The notes under the pieces: generated by a model | The model's database searches: none | What the model saw: only the letters and a program-made list of their open reading frames with translations | What the model was told of the DNA's origin: nothing | Made by a program: the position numbers and the translations under genes | Origin: an uncultured Clostridia bacterium | GTDB lineage: Bacteria; Bacillota; Clostridia; Christensenellales; Pumilibacteraceae | Direction: 5' to 3' | Length of the DNA stretch: 64,000 nt | Assembly (NCBI GenBank): GCA_947581755.1 | Contig: CANPVN010000002.1 | Span: 1 to 64,000 of the forward strand | Part shown: piece by piece, positions 17,681 to 25,253 of the stretch | How positions within the stretch are numbered: the first letter of the stretch is position 1 | Layout: every line of letters begins with the position of its first letter

Positions 17681-17709
17681 TTGACGAAAATAAATTAAAA
17701 TTATATAAT
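17681..17709 (+). promoter_or_regulatory. Promoter of marR-cysS
   Basis: TTGACG (17681-17686), 17 bases, TATAAT (17704-17709). It is divergent from the phosphoribosyltransferase promoter, only 25 bases apart. Confidence 0.85.
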
Positions 17710-17743
17710 AAAGTTATTAATACAAAACTTTTCGGAGCTTTCT

Positions 17744-18157
17744 TTGATACGCATTAGTGAAAAAATAATACAATTGAGGATCGCAACAAGAAGGGCGACT
17801 TTCTATGAAACTCCCGCGGGAGGAAAAAATACCTTAAGTCTGAAGAGTAAGATACTTTTCCTACTGAAAGACAAGGATTTAACGCCTGCCGATATTATTG
17901 CCGCGCTCGGAATGGCAAAAACGAATTTGGCTATTCTGACCTCTTCTATGATAGAAGAAAATTTGATTTCCAAGTACAGAAAACAAAACGATCAACGTTC
18001 GGTATTATACTCCATAGCGCCAAGGGGCAAAGAATATATAAACAAACTACTCGATTATATAGACTCTGCTTTTGAAAAAATCATCCCCGACGAGGAAAGT
18101 AAATCAAAATATATAACGGAAATGAGCGATATAATCGATCTTATTTCGTTTCTATAA
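17744..18157 (+). CDS. MarR-family transcription regulator
   Basis: 137 residues with a winged helix from about residue 30 to 100 (KILFLLKDKDLTPADIIAAL, then NLAILTSSMIEENLI, then the wing KQNDQRSVLYSIAP). Helices at both ends would form the dimer interface. The start is a TTG seven bases behind CGGAG; no ATG lies near. It precedes cysS by 17 bases and is co-transcribed. Whether it controls cysS or the divergent phosphoribosyltransferase cannot be told. No inverted operator was noticed. Confidence 0.82.
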   Translation: MIRISEKIIQLRIATRRATFYETPAGGKNTLSLKSKILFLLKDKDLTPADIIAALGMAKTNLAILTSSMIEENLISKYRKQNDQRSVLYSIAPRGKEYINKLLDYIDSAFEKIIPDEESKSKYITEMSDIIDLISFL

Positions 18158-18174
18158 AATTTTCGGAGGAATCA

Positions 18175-19560
18175 ATGCTTAAGTTTTATAACACCCTATC
18201 TCGACAAAAAGAAGAATTCGTACCCATCGGAAACAAAGTGACAATGTATTCTTGCGGTCCTACCGTTTACAATTACGCTCATATAGGAAATATGCGCTCC
18301 TATATCTTTATGGATATTTTACGCCGCACCCTCTTGTATAACGGCTATAAATTAAAGGGAGTAATGAATATAACGGATGTCGGACACCTTCTTTCGGACG
18401 CAGACGAAGGCGAAGATAAACTCGAAAAGGCGGGTCGCGAACAGAATAAATCTCCTTTTGAAATAGCGGAGTTCTATACAAACGCTTTCTTTGCCGACCT
18501 TAAAAAATTGAATATTCAAAAGCCCGAACTTACGCCGAAAGCGACCGATCATATTCAGGATATGATAAACTATGTTCTGGCTTTGCAAGAAAAGGGCTAT
18601 GCCTACGAAACCGATGACGGCATATATTTCGATATTTCCAAATTCCCCGAATACGGAAAACTCTCCCGCCTCAATTTAGACGATCAGATAGCGGGCGCAA
18701 GAGTCGAAGTCAACAGTTTCAAAAGACACCCCGCCGACTTCGCTTTATGGAAAAAAGCACCGAAAAATCATATCATGCAATGGGAATCTCCTTGGGGCAT
18801 GGGCTACCCCGGATGGCACATCGAATGTTCTGCAATGAGTAAAAAATATCTCGGCAAAGTCTTTGACATCCATACGGGCGGAGTGGATCATATCCCCGTC
18901 CACCATGAAAACGAGATCGCTCAATCCGAATCTTTGGAAGGTTGCAAAACCGTAAATTATTGGCTCCACGGCGAATTTATGCTCGTTGACGGCGGCAAAA
19001 TGAGTAAGTCCTTGGGAAATACTTATACCATCTCGCAACTCGAAGAAATGGGATATTCGGCAATGGATTTCAGATACTTCTGTCTGAACGCTCATTATCG
19101 CAAAAAACTCAATTTTACTTTCGAAGGATTGAAAGCCGCGCAAACCGCTTACAAACGATTGCTCGAAAGTCTTTATGAACACAAAATCAGTCCGTTGGAT
19201 ACTCCCGACACAGAAATACAAGAGATTAAGCAAAAATTCCTCGACGCCATAAACGATGATCTTAATTTGCCATTGGCTCTCGGAATAGTATGGACCGCGC
19301 TCAAAAATCCGCCTTCGCATAGTATTTATGAAATGTGCCTTGACTTCGATAAAGTGATTGCGCTCTCTTTCGATAAAGCCGCGCCCGCAGAAAAGAATGA
19401 CGTCGAGATAGACGAAGAGACTCGCGCCATTGCGGAAAGACGTTTCGAAGCGCGTAAAAACAAAGACTGGAAACTGTCGGACGAATTGAGAGAAGAACTT
19501 AAACAGCGAGGTTACGCCGTCGAGGACAGAAAAGACGGATACGAATTGAAAAAAATATAA
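18175..19560 (+). CDS. cysS: Cysteine--tRNA ligase
   Basis: Class I aminoacyl-tRNA synthetase that charges tRNA-Cys. The HIGH-type motif is HIGN near residue 38 (GPTVYNYAHIGNMRS), and KMSKSLGNT is near residue 277. Zinc ligands are Cys28, the Cys in GWHIECSAM, and the following His and Glu region. Length 461 residues is standard. RBS is CGGAGG. It is the second gene after marR and ends before a hairpin terminator. Confidence 0.97.
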   Translation: MLKFYNTLSRQKEEFVPIGNKVTMYSCGPTVYNYAHIGNMRSYIFMDILRRTLLYNGYKLKGVMNITDVGHLLSDADEGEDKLEKAGREQNKSPFEIAEFYTNAFFADLKKLNIQKPELTPKATDHIQDMINYVLALQEKGYAYETDDGIYFDISKFPEYGKLSRLNLDDQIAGARVEVNSFKRHPADFALWKKAPKNHIMQWESPWGMGYPGWHIECSAMSKKYLGKVFDIHTGGVDHIPVHHENEIAQSESLEGCKTVNYWLHGEFMLVDGGKMSKSLGNTYTISQLEEMGYSAMDFRYFCLNAHYRKKLNFTFEGLKAAQTAYKRLLESLYEHKISPLDTPDTEIQEIKQKFLDAINDDLNLPLALGIVWTALKNPPSHSIYEMCLDFDKVIALSFDKAAPAEKNDVEIDEETRAIAERRFEARKNKDWKLSDELREELKQRGYAVEDRKDGYELKKI

Positions 19561-19576
19561 CCCATAATTACAAAAA

Positions 19577-19619
19577 AAGAATTCGCAGACACGGGATTTT
19601 CGGTTGCGGATTCTTTTTT
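19577..19619 (+). terminator. Terminator of cysS
   Basis: GAATTCGCA and TGCGGATTC pair with one mismatch, followed by TTTTTT. The convergent ABC ATPase gene ends at the same place. Confidence 0.75.
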
Positions 19620-20553
19620 ATGTTATTATTTTAATGTATTTCCCTTGCAAATCGAACAAAGTCGCCTGTTTCGCTCCGACTTTTGCAATGTGTATCCGAG
19701 AATAAACAAAATAAGGGACTCCCTTGATTTTATTTACATAATACCCGTTCTGTTCAAAACTCTCCTCGACTTCGCTCGCTTGCCCATCTGTCATATTTTC
19801 GGGAGTTACGGCAACATAATATTCCCCGTCGGGCAAAACGAGATTCCCGTTATAAAAAGGAGAACTCGCCTTTCCGTCCTTTATCGCGAGTTTGCAAACA
19901 TTGAGCAGAGGCTCGAAAAACTTCGATGAAAACAAATCGTTCTCATCGCGGATCCTGCCCTCTCTCAATACAATTCGTCGATCGGCATTGCGACAGACGG
20001 CATCGTTTTCCGAAGTAAGATATAATACAGTAGCGCCGAAAAAATGCGTTAACTTAATGATTTCTTCCGATAGTTCGGGCATTTCGCAATCAATGATATA
20101 CAATCCGTTGTCTCGCATAAAAAGCCGCGCGAGCGCAACTCGTTTTTTTTCGTCATAACTTAAAGACGAAACCTTTTTATTTGTTATTGCCTTTATACCG
20201 CAAATTTCCGTTACTTGCGAAAGACGTTCCTTCGGCGCGCTCTGCTTGCGGATTTTGTGGGAATAAACCAAGTTTTTATATACCGTAGAGGCGGTTAAAT
20301 TCAACTCGCGCGGGAGGAAACCCACTCCCCGCGTTTTGCTCTTCACTTCGGGCGGAACGTTGCCGTCGAACAAAATTTCGCCCTCATAATCGACAAGACC
20401 GCAAAAGGCATACGCTATGCTCGTTTTACCGCTTCCGCTCAAACCGCATAGCGATGTAAGCGTTTTGTCCGAGAGCATAAAAGTTGCTTTGTCCACCGCG
20501 ACAAAATCATCGGAATATTTAACCGTAAGGTTTTTTACTGAAACTCGACTCAT
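19618..20553 (-). CDS. Degenerate solo ABC transporter ATPase
   Basis: 311 residues with the general plan of a sugar-type (MalK-like) ATPase. Walker A is GLSGSGKTS (residues ~37-45) and the signature is SLSYDEKKRVALARL. Several catalytic positions are changed. The Q-loop reads GFLPRE without Gln, Walker B ends IIDC so the catalytic Glu is Cys, and the switch His is missing (LYLTSEND). The last ~90 residues look like a TOBE-type domain. No permease or binding protein is adjacent. It may bind but not efficiently hydrolyse ATP. The ATG lies six bases behind its -10 box. Confidence 0.8.
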   Translation of the reverse strand: MSRVSVKNLTVKYSDDFVAVDKATFMLSDKTLTSLCGLSGSGKTSIAYAFCGLVDYEGEILFDGNVPPEVKSKTRGVGFLPRELNLTASTVYKNLVYSHKIRKQSAPKERLSQVTEICGIKAITNKKVSSLSYDEKKRVALARLFMRDNGLYIIDCEMPELSEEIIKLTHFFGATVLYLTSENDAVCRNADRRIVLREGRIRDENDLFSSKFFEPLLNVCKLAIKDGKASSPFYNGNLVLPDGEYYVAVTPENMTDGQASEVEESFEQNGYYVNKIKGVPYFVYSRIHIAKVGAKQATLFDLQGKYIKIIT

Positions 20554-20559
20554 AAAATG

Positions 20560-20588
20560 ATTATAGTCTATACCGAAAACAATGTAAA
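20560..20588 (-). promoter_or_regulatory. Promoter of the degenerate ABC ATPase, predicted leaderless
   Basis: TTTACA (20583-20588), 17 bases, TATAAT (20560-20565) on the minus strand. Seven bases downstream of the -10 box is the A of the ATG itself. Confidence 0.8.
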
Positions 20589-20608
20589 GTGAATACCCTG
20601 TATTTTGT

Positions 20609-20637
20609 TTGCACTTTTCGGAAATTTTTGATATACT
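20609..20637 (+). promoter_or_regulatory. Promoter of the divergent aminotransferase
   Basis: TTGCAC (20609-20614), 17 bases, TATACT (20632-20637). The leader would be only about eight bases and begins within the AAAGGG that would serve as ribosome site. Confidence 0.75.
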
Positions 20638-20651
20638 GTAAAGGGTATCCG

Positions 20652-21815
20652 ATGGAAAACAATATTATAAAAGAGACAGCACGCAAATATTATCTCAAAT
20701 CTTACCGCACCAATTTGGTCATAGACCACGGCGACGGTAATTTGTTGTATGACGATAGCGGTAATTTCTATATAGATTTTATCGCAGGCAGAGGTGAAAA
20801 CATTCTCGGTTATAACGTGCCCGAACTTCATCATGCCATTGAAGAACAGTCAAAGAAATTAATCAATATTTCCGATATGTACTTCAACGATACTCAATCT
20901 CAATTGATATCGACATTGCTCGAGGGTACGAGTTTCAAAAAAGTCTTGCTCGTCATGAACGGTTTCGAGGCGCTTTCCGCTTCGATTCAGATGATTCGAA
21001 ACTATTATCGTTCCAATAAAATAAAAAAGAATGCCATTCTCGTTGTAACGGATTCGATAAAAACTTTGAGTTTGGGCAAATCTTTCGTAGACCAATATTC
21101 GGGAACGATGAATATAAAATTTACTCCTCAAAACGATTTCGAGAAATTCAGGCAGAATCTTACCGACGATGTTGGCGCGATTGTTCTGGAAACCATTCAA
21201 GTCGAAAACAGTATGAATATGACAAGTTATGACTTTATGCTCAACGCCTATGCCCTTGCAAAATCCAAAGGCGCTTTTATCATTATGAACGAATTAGTCA
21301 CAGGCGTGGGCAGAACGGGATATATGTTTTCTTATGAACCCACAGGAATACAGCCTGATATTGTCATTATCTCTAAAGGGTTGGGCGCGGGTTTGCCTAT
21401 AAGCGCAGTACTTGCAACCAAAGCGGCGGCATCTTGCTATAATGCCGAAAACTCTTCTGTCTTTTATACCAATCCTCTCGCTTGCGCCGCAGCCAATGTC
21501 GTAATGAGTAAATTGAAAAACGGACTTATGGAAAAAGTCATACAAATCGGAGATTATCTGAAAGCCAAACTTTCCAAATTCAGTAAATATAATTTTATTC
21601 TCGATATAAAAGGCAACGGACTCATTATCGGTATAGAACTCTCACATAAACTCAATGCGAAAGAAGTCGTCGGCAGAATGGAAAAGGAAGGCATCCTTAT
21701 AGGAAACGCAAACAAAAACACTTTGATATTCACTCCGCCCTACACCATAACTCGTCAGGATATAGATTTTATGTGCGAAAAATTGGGCGCTTTCTTTGCC
21801 TCGACAAATATTTAA
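20652..21815 (+). CDS. Class III aminotransferase homologue with altered PLP site
   Basis: 387 residues resembling acetylornithine/ornithine-type aminotransferases. The PLP lysine is kept in SKGLGAGLPISA (near residue 246), as are TNPLACAAA, GNGLIIGIEL and PPYTITRQDID. The motif usually DEVxTGxGRTG reads NELVTGVGRTG, so the aspartate that contacts the pyridine nitrogen is Asn. The phosphate-binding NSGTEANE region is replaced by MNGFEALSA. The start at 20652 follows the promoter; an earlier in-frame ATG is upstream of transcription. No arginine synthesis gene is nearby, so substrate is unknown. Confidence 0.8.
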   Translation: MENNIIKETARKYYLKSYRTNLVIDHGDGNLLYDDSGNFYIDFIAGRGENILGYNVPELHHAIEEQSKKLINISDMYFNDTQSQLISTLLEGTSFKKVLLVMNGFEALSASIQMIRNYYRSNKIKKNAILVVTDSIKTLSLGKSFVDQYSGTMNIKFTPQNDFEKFRQNLTDDVGAIVLETIQVENSMNMTSYDFMLNAYALAKSKGAFIIMNELVTGVGRTGYMFSYEPTGIQPDIVIISKGLGAGLPISAVLATKAAASCYNAENSSVFYTNPLACAAANVVMSKLKNGLMEKVIQIGDYLKAKLSKFSKYNFILDIKGNGLIIGIELSHKLNAKEVVGRMEKEGILIGNANKNTLIFTPPYTITRQDIDFMCEKLGAFFASTNI

Positions 21816-21846
21816 CGACGGAACAAAACTATAGAACATAATGAAC

Positions 21847-21886
21847 GACGCCCCGAAAGTATTTGACTCTCGGGGCGCGTTTGTTA
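21847..21886. terminator. Terminator between the aminotransferase and rnc
   Basis: A GC-rich stem CGCCCCGA with TCGGGGCG, followed on the plus strand by CGTTTGTT. It can serve both converging genes. Confidence 0.75.
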
Positions 21887-21905
21887 TAATAATTGATAAA
21901 TGTTG

Positions 21906-22562
21906 TCAGATTATTTTCAACTTAAAGCAGGTTTGACGAGCCGCCTGTTGCTCCGCTTCTTTCTTTCGCTTTCCCTTGCCCTTTCCCATTTCGCGACCGT
22001 CGAGAAACGCTTTCGCTTCGAACATTCCGTCGTTGGTTGCTTCTGTCGTGTAAAGAAGCTCGCATCTTTTTGTTCTTGATTGCAAATATTCCTGCAAATA
22101 AGATTTATAATCCATATTGAAAATATTGTCGGTGGAAATATTGTTGAAAATAAATTTTTTACATTGCTCGAGATCGCTGTCAAGATAGATTGCCGCCACC
22201 ACCGTTTCGAAAAGATTGCTTCTCGCTTTCACGGAAAGATCGCTCTTTTTCAAGCCTCCCGCTATCTGTAAATATTCTACAAGCCCCAATTTATCAACGG
22301 CTTTTGCAAGAGGCAATCGGGAAACCAACTTTGAACGAACAATCGTCATATCTCCTTCTGTTTTAAGATGATCTTGATATAACCTTTCGGCAACAATAAA
22401 ATTAAGAATACTGTCGCCCAAAAACTCCAACTTTTCATTGTTCTCGCCGCCGTGCTCGTAACTGTAAGTGGAATGAGTAAAAGCCGTCGTAAGCAAACTT
22501 TTATCCTTAAATGTATAGTCAATCGATTTTTCGATTCTTATGATTCGATCTCTGTCAAGCAT
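21906..22562 (-). CDS. rnc: Ribonuclease III
   Basis: Double-strand-specific endonuclease that processes rRNA and other RNAs. The catalytic signature NEKLEFLGDSILN is at about residues 41-53, a second acidic cluster (ARSNLFETVVAAIYLDSD) near 112-130, and a dsRNA-binding domain fills the last ~70 residues. Length 218 is normal. Its start overlaps the end of plsX by eight bases, as in many Bacillota, but acpP, which often sits between them, is here 19 kb away. Confidence 0.96.
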   Translation of the reverse strand: MLDRDRIIRIEKSIDYTFKDKSLLTTAFTHSTYSYEHGGENNEKLEFLGDSILNFIVAERLYQDHLKTEGDMTIVRSKLVSRLPLAKAVDKLGLVEYLQIAGGLKKSDLSVKARSNLFETVVAAIYLDSDLEQCKKFIFNNISTDNIFNMDYKSYLQEYLQSRTKRCELLYTTEATNDGMFEAKAFLDGREMGKGKGKRKKEAEQQAARQTCFKLKII

Positions 22563-23562
22563 TTTCTACCGCCAAAGAACTCTTGATTTTTCCTATTAAA
22601 TCGTTCTCAACCATGGCGCAAGCCTGAAAAATCGAGGCGCAAATCGCCGCTTCTTGGGAACCGCCGTGACTTTTGACAATCACTTTTTTTACACCAAGCA
22701 AAGGCGCTCCGCCTTTTGCGTTATAATCCATGTCGCTCTTCAATTGAGCAAACGCTTTTTTCATAAACAGCGCGCCTATCTTTGCCGAAGCGCTGTCCAT
22801 AATCGCGCTCTTCAATTTTTTTATTACCATGGACGCAGTTCCTTCAACGCTCTTCAAAAGTACGTTTCCTATAAAACCGTCGCAAACGAGTACGTCGAAA
22901 TCTCCGCTTAAAGCGTCTCGGGCTTCCATGTTGCCGACAAAATTCAAGCCCGAATTTTTCAAAAGTTCGAAAGCCTCATGAGTCTGTTTATTGCCCTTTT
23001 TATCTTCCACTCCCACCGAAACCAATGCAACACGAGGACTCTTTATGCCGTGAACGCTCTGCATATACGCCGAGCCCATGTGAGCAAAATGCAACAAAAA
23101 CTCAGGCAAGCAATCCATATTGGCACCGCAATCTATAAGACACGTCCCGCCGCCTTTCAGATTTGGTAAAACGGGAGCAAGCGCAGGTCTTAAAACGCCC
23201 TCCAATCTCCCTACGCGCAATACGCCGCCCGCAAGCACGGCGCCCGTACTTCCGGCCGACACGAGAGCCGAAATATCCTCTCTTTGTTTGAGAGCATCCA
23301 ACGCAACCACCAATGAAGAGTCTCTTTTTGTCTTGACAGCCATTGTGGGCACGTCATCGTTGGTTATAACGGAAGGAGCATCCAAAATCTCCGTTCTTTG
23401 CGTATATTGTCCGCCGCAATCTTTCAAAATGTTTTCTATTTCTTCCTTCTTTCCCGTAAGAACCAAATCGAGATCCGCCCTTTTCTTCAAGGCTTCCACC
23501 GCGCCCTTGACTATTGCCACAGGCGCATGATCTCCGCCGTAAACATCCAAAACTATTTTCAT
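22555..23562 (-). CDS. plsX: Phosphate acyltransferase PlsX
   Basis: Converts acyl-ACP to acyl-phosphate for phospholipid synthesis. The N-terminus MKIVLDVYGGDHAPVA is diagnostic (most members have DAMGGD, here DVYGGD). ALVSAGSTGAVLAGG and DCGANMDCLPEFLLHFAHMG are the conserved central blocks. 335 residues. The ATG at 23562 is preferred, six bases behind AAGAGG; an in-frame start nine codons upstream has no support. Operon order rpmF-plsX-rnc. Confidence 0.96.
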   Translation of the reverse strand: MKIVLDVYGGDHAPVAIVKGAVEALKKRADLDLVLTGKKEEIENILKDCGGQYTQRTEILDAPSVITNDDVPTMAVKTKRDSSLVVALDALKQREDISALVSAGSTGAVLAGGVLRVGRLEGVLRPALAPVLPNLKGGGTCLIDCGANMDCLPEFLLHFAHMGSAYMQSVHGIKSPRVALVSVGVEDKKGNKQTHEAFELLKNSGLNFVGNMEARDALSGDFDVLVCDGFIGNVLLKSVEGTASMVIKKLKSAIMDSASAKIGALFMKKAFAQLKSDMDYNAKGGAPLLGVKKVIVKSHGGSQEAAICASIFQACAMVENDLIGKIKSSLAVENA

Positions 23563-23614
23563 TCCGTACCTCTTGATTATAAAATTCAAGCCCCGCTTTC
23601 GGCGAGGCTTGTGC

Positions 23615-23806
23615 TTACTCTTCTTTTTCGGCTTTTATTGTGATTTTTTGTACGCCGTCATAATAGCCGCAATGCTTGCAAACTCTGTGATTAAGTTTGG
23701 TTTCGTGGCATTGAGGGCATTCACTAATAGAAGGGTTTGATAACTTCCAATTAGCATACCTTGTATTCGTTCTTTGCTTCGAGGTTTTGTGCTTGGGTAC
23801 TGCCAT
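23615..23806 (-). CDS. rpmF: Ribosomal protein bL32
   Basis: 63-residue large-subunit protein. The N-terminus MAVPKHKTSKQRTNTRYAN is typical, and the zinc ribbon is the C-x2-C-x9-C-x2-C type (CPQCH and CKHCGYYDG). The start at 23806 is fixed by AGGAGG and by homology; the longer frame upstream is not used. The usual upstream gene yceD is absent. Confidence 0.97.
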   Translation of the reverse strand: MAVPKHKTSKQRTNTRYANWKLSNPSISECPQCHETKLNHRVCKHCGYYDGVQKITIKAEKEE

Positions 23807-23851
23807 ATTAACACCTCCTATAGAAATTCCTCTTGATCGATTAGCTACATT

Positions 23852-23880
23852 ATTATAAACTAATACAAACAAGATGTCAA
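23852..23880 (-). promoter_or_regulatory. Consensus promoter of rpmF-plsX-rnc
   Basis: A perfect TTGACA (23875-23880), 17 bases and a perfect TATAAT (23852-23857) on the minus strand, fitting a highly expressed ribosomal gene. Confidence 0.9.
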
Positions 23881-24050
23881 ACGTTTTTAATTAATTTGTT
23901 CGAATTTTTTATTTTTTGTCGGTTGTAATATTAAATACTAAAATAATCGGTCGTAACGACTCCCCCCCCCGGCGTTTTCGGATAAAGAATAACGCAAATA
24001 ATTCGGAAAGTCACGATATGTCACGTATTTTGAAACATACAAATCGTAAC
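23881..24050. other. Intergenic region left of the small RNAs
   Basis: No gene or structure was found. A run of eight C lies at 23963-23970. Confidence 0.5.
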
Positions 24051-24136
24051 AAAAAAAGAAGTCCCCGAGACTATCCGCTCGGGGCAATGCCGCTATCTCG
24101 ACGGCAGGTGTAAGCACATTATAAGTTGCTTACCTA
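24051..24136 (-). ncRNA. Candidate small RNA 1 (three serial hairpins)
   Basis: A complete transcription unit without an ORF. The promoter at 24143-24171 would start transcription near 24136. The ~85-base product can fold into GTAAGC/GCTTAC, then TGCCG/CGGCA, then a terminator stem CCCCGAG/CTCGGGG (24062-24084) followed by ACTTC and seven T. It matches no RNA family that I recognise (not 6S, SRP, tmRNA or a known riboswitch). It is independent of the downstream rpmF promoter. Confidence 0.7.
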
Positions 24137-24142
24137 ATGTTT

Positions 24143-24171
24143 ATTATAGACATTTTTACTTAAAAAGTCAA
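24143..24171 (-). promoter_or_regulatory. Promoter of candidate small RNA 1
   Basis: TTGACT (24166-24171), 17 bases, TATAAT (24143-24148) on the minus strand. The flank upstream of -35 resembles that of small RNA 2. Confidence 0.8.
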
Positions 24172-24237
24172 GGAAATTGAGAAGATTTGGAGTATAGTAT
24201 GGAAGCGGGTATTTACCGTGGTTTTATAAAAAACGGT

Positions 24238-24302
24238 AAAAAAAGTAGCGCCCGCAAGAAGCATTATCTTCTCGCATTTGACTTTTTGAAGTCGCGCTAC
24301 AA
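24238..24302 (-). ncRNA. Candidate small RNA 2 (closed three-way junction)
   Basis: The predicted ~65-base transcript begins right at an outer stem GTAGCGC (24294-24300) that pairs perfectly with GCGCTAC (24245-24251) and is followed by seven T, so the outer stem is also the terminator. Inside are two hairpins, GACTT/AAGTC and GCGAGAAG/CTTCTTGC (one G-U), giving a compact three-way junction. No ORF fits. No known family is recognised. Confidence 0.72.
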
Positions 24303-24308
24303 AATATA

Positions 24309-24336
24309 ATTATAAATAGAAAAATAAAAAAGTCAA
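24309..24336 (-). promoter_or_regulatory. Promoter of candidate small RNA 2
   Basis: TTGACT (24331-24336), 16 bases, TATAAT (24309-24314) on the minus strand. Confidence 0.78.
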
Positions 24337-24458
24337 GAAAATTGAAGTAGGAAAGGCTGAGAGAAGTAAAACAATCTTGCTAAATAGGCTATTCCGATTG
24401 GTTTTGATATAAATGACGACGCATTGTCGTTCGCGGTTTCAGAGAACTGTAAAAGTTT

Positions 24459-25253
24459 CTATTCGATTATTTCTTTGATTTTGTCTATCATAAGTTCCGC
24501 AGCGACGCGTCCCGCCTCTATGGAAGCCATATTATCTTTGAACAGATAGATGGATCTGTTGCCTTGATCGGGGGTAATAACCAAATCGGCTTGCATGACA
24601 TTCTCGACGGCATTTTTCCAATCCATGAGAAGATATGAACGCTCTATCATATCTCCTATGTTCCTTAATCCTTTGGAAGGGACAAAGTTATCCCGAGCGG
24701 GTCCGAGAGCGTCTACCGCAATCACTATATCCGCTCCTATACTTCTGAGAGCGTTAATGGGGATCCGTTCCAATACTCCTCCGTCCACAAGCAAATCTCC
24801 GTTTTTATCGGGGACGGCTCTGTAAATTGCGGGAATGGACATACTTGCGCGCATTGCGGGAATAATCAATCCCGAATCGAAAACCACCAAATTACCGTGA
24901 GTTATGTTTGTTGCGGTAATCCTCAAGGGAATTTTAGTCTGTTCGAAAGTACTGTCGCTGATAATATCCTTTACCATTTCCATGGCTCTTTCTCCTTTGA
25001 AAAAGCCCGTCTTATCTATCCCGAACCCCAAATCCATAACCGACAACTGAGAAACCTTTACGCTTGCTTCTATCAATCGCTCTGTCGGAGCCCCCAACGC
25101 GTAACAGCCGGCTACGAGGGAACCCATAGAACAGCCTGAAATAAAATCAATGGGAATATGATTTTTTTCCAAAACTTCCAATACGCCGATATGACAAAAG
25201 CCCCTTGCTCCGCCCGATCCCAACGCAAGACCTATCTTTTTTCTTTCAGACAT
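24459..25253 (-). CDS. Patatin-like phospholipase
   Basis: Serine hydrolase of the RssA/NTE type, probably acting on membrane lipids from the cytoplasm. The oxyanion motif GSGGARGFCHIGVLEVL is at residues 12-28, the nucleophile is Ser in GCSMG (G-x-S-x-G, near residue 42), and the dyad aspartate is in DGGVLERIPI near residue 162. Length 264 residues. It is the last gene of the long minus-strand series and directly abuts the DAHP synthase gene. Substrate unknown. Confidence 0.9.
   Translation of the reverse strand: MSERKKIGLALGSGGARGFCHIGVLEVLEKNHIPIDFISGCSMGSLVAGCYALGAPTERLIEASVKVSQLSVMDLGFGIDKTGFFKGERAMEMVKDIISDSTFEQTKIPLRITATNITHGNLVVFDSGLIIPAMRASMSIPAIYRAVPDKNGDLLVDGGVLERIPINALRSIGADIVIAVDALGPARDNFVPSKGLRNIGDMIERSYLLMDWKNAVENVMQADLVITPDQGNRSIYLFKDNMASIEAGRVAAELMIDKIKEIIE

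Noticed and set aside
23963-23970. Run of eight C
   Set aside because: It is outside genes and promoters, so phase variation could not be argued.
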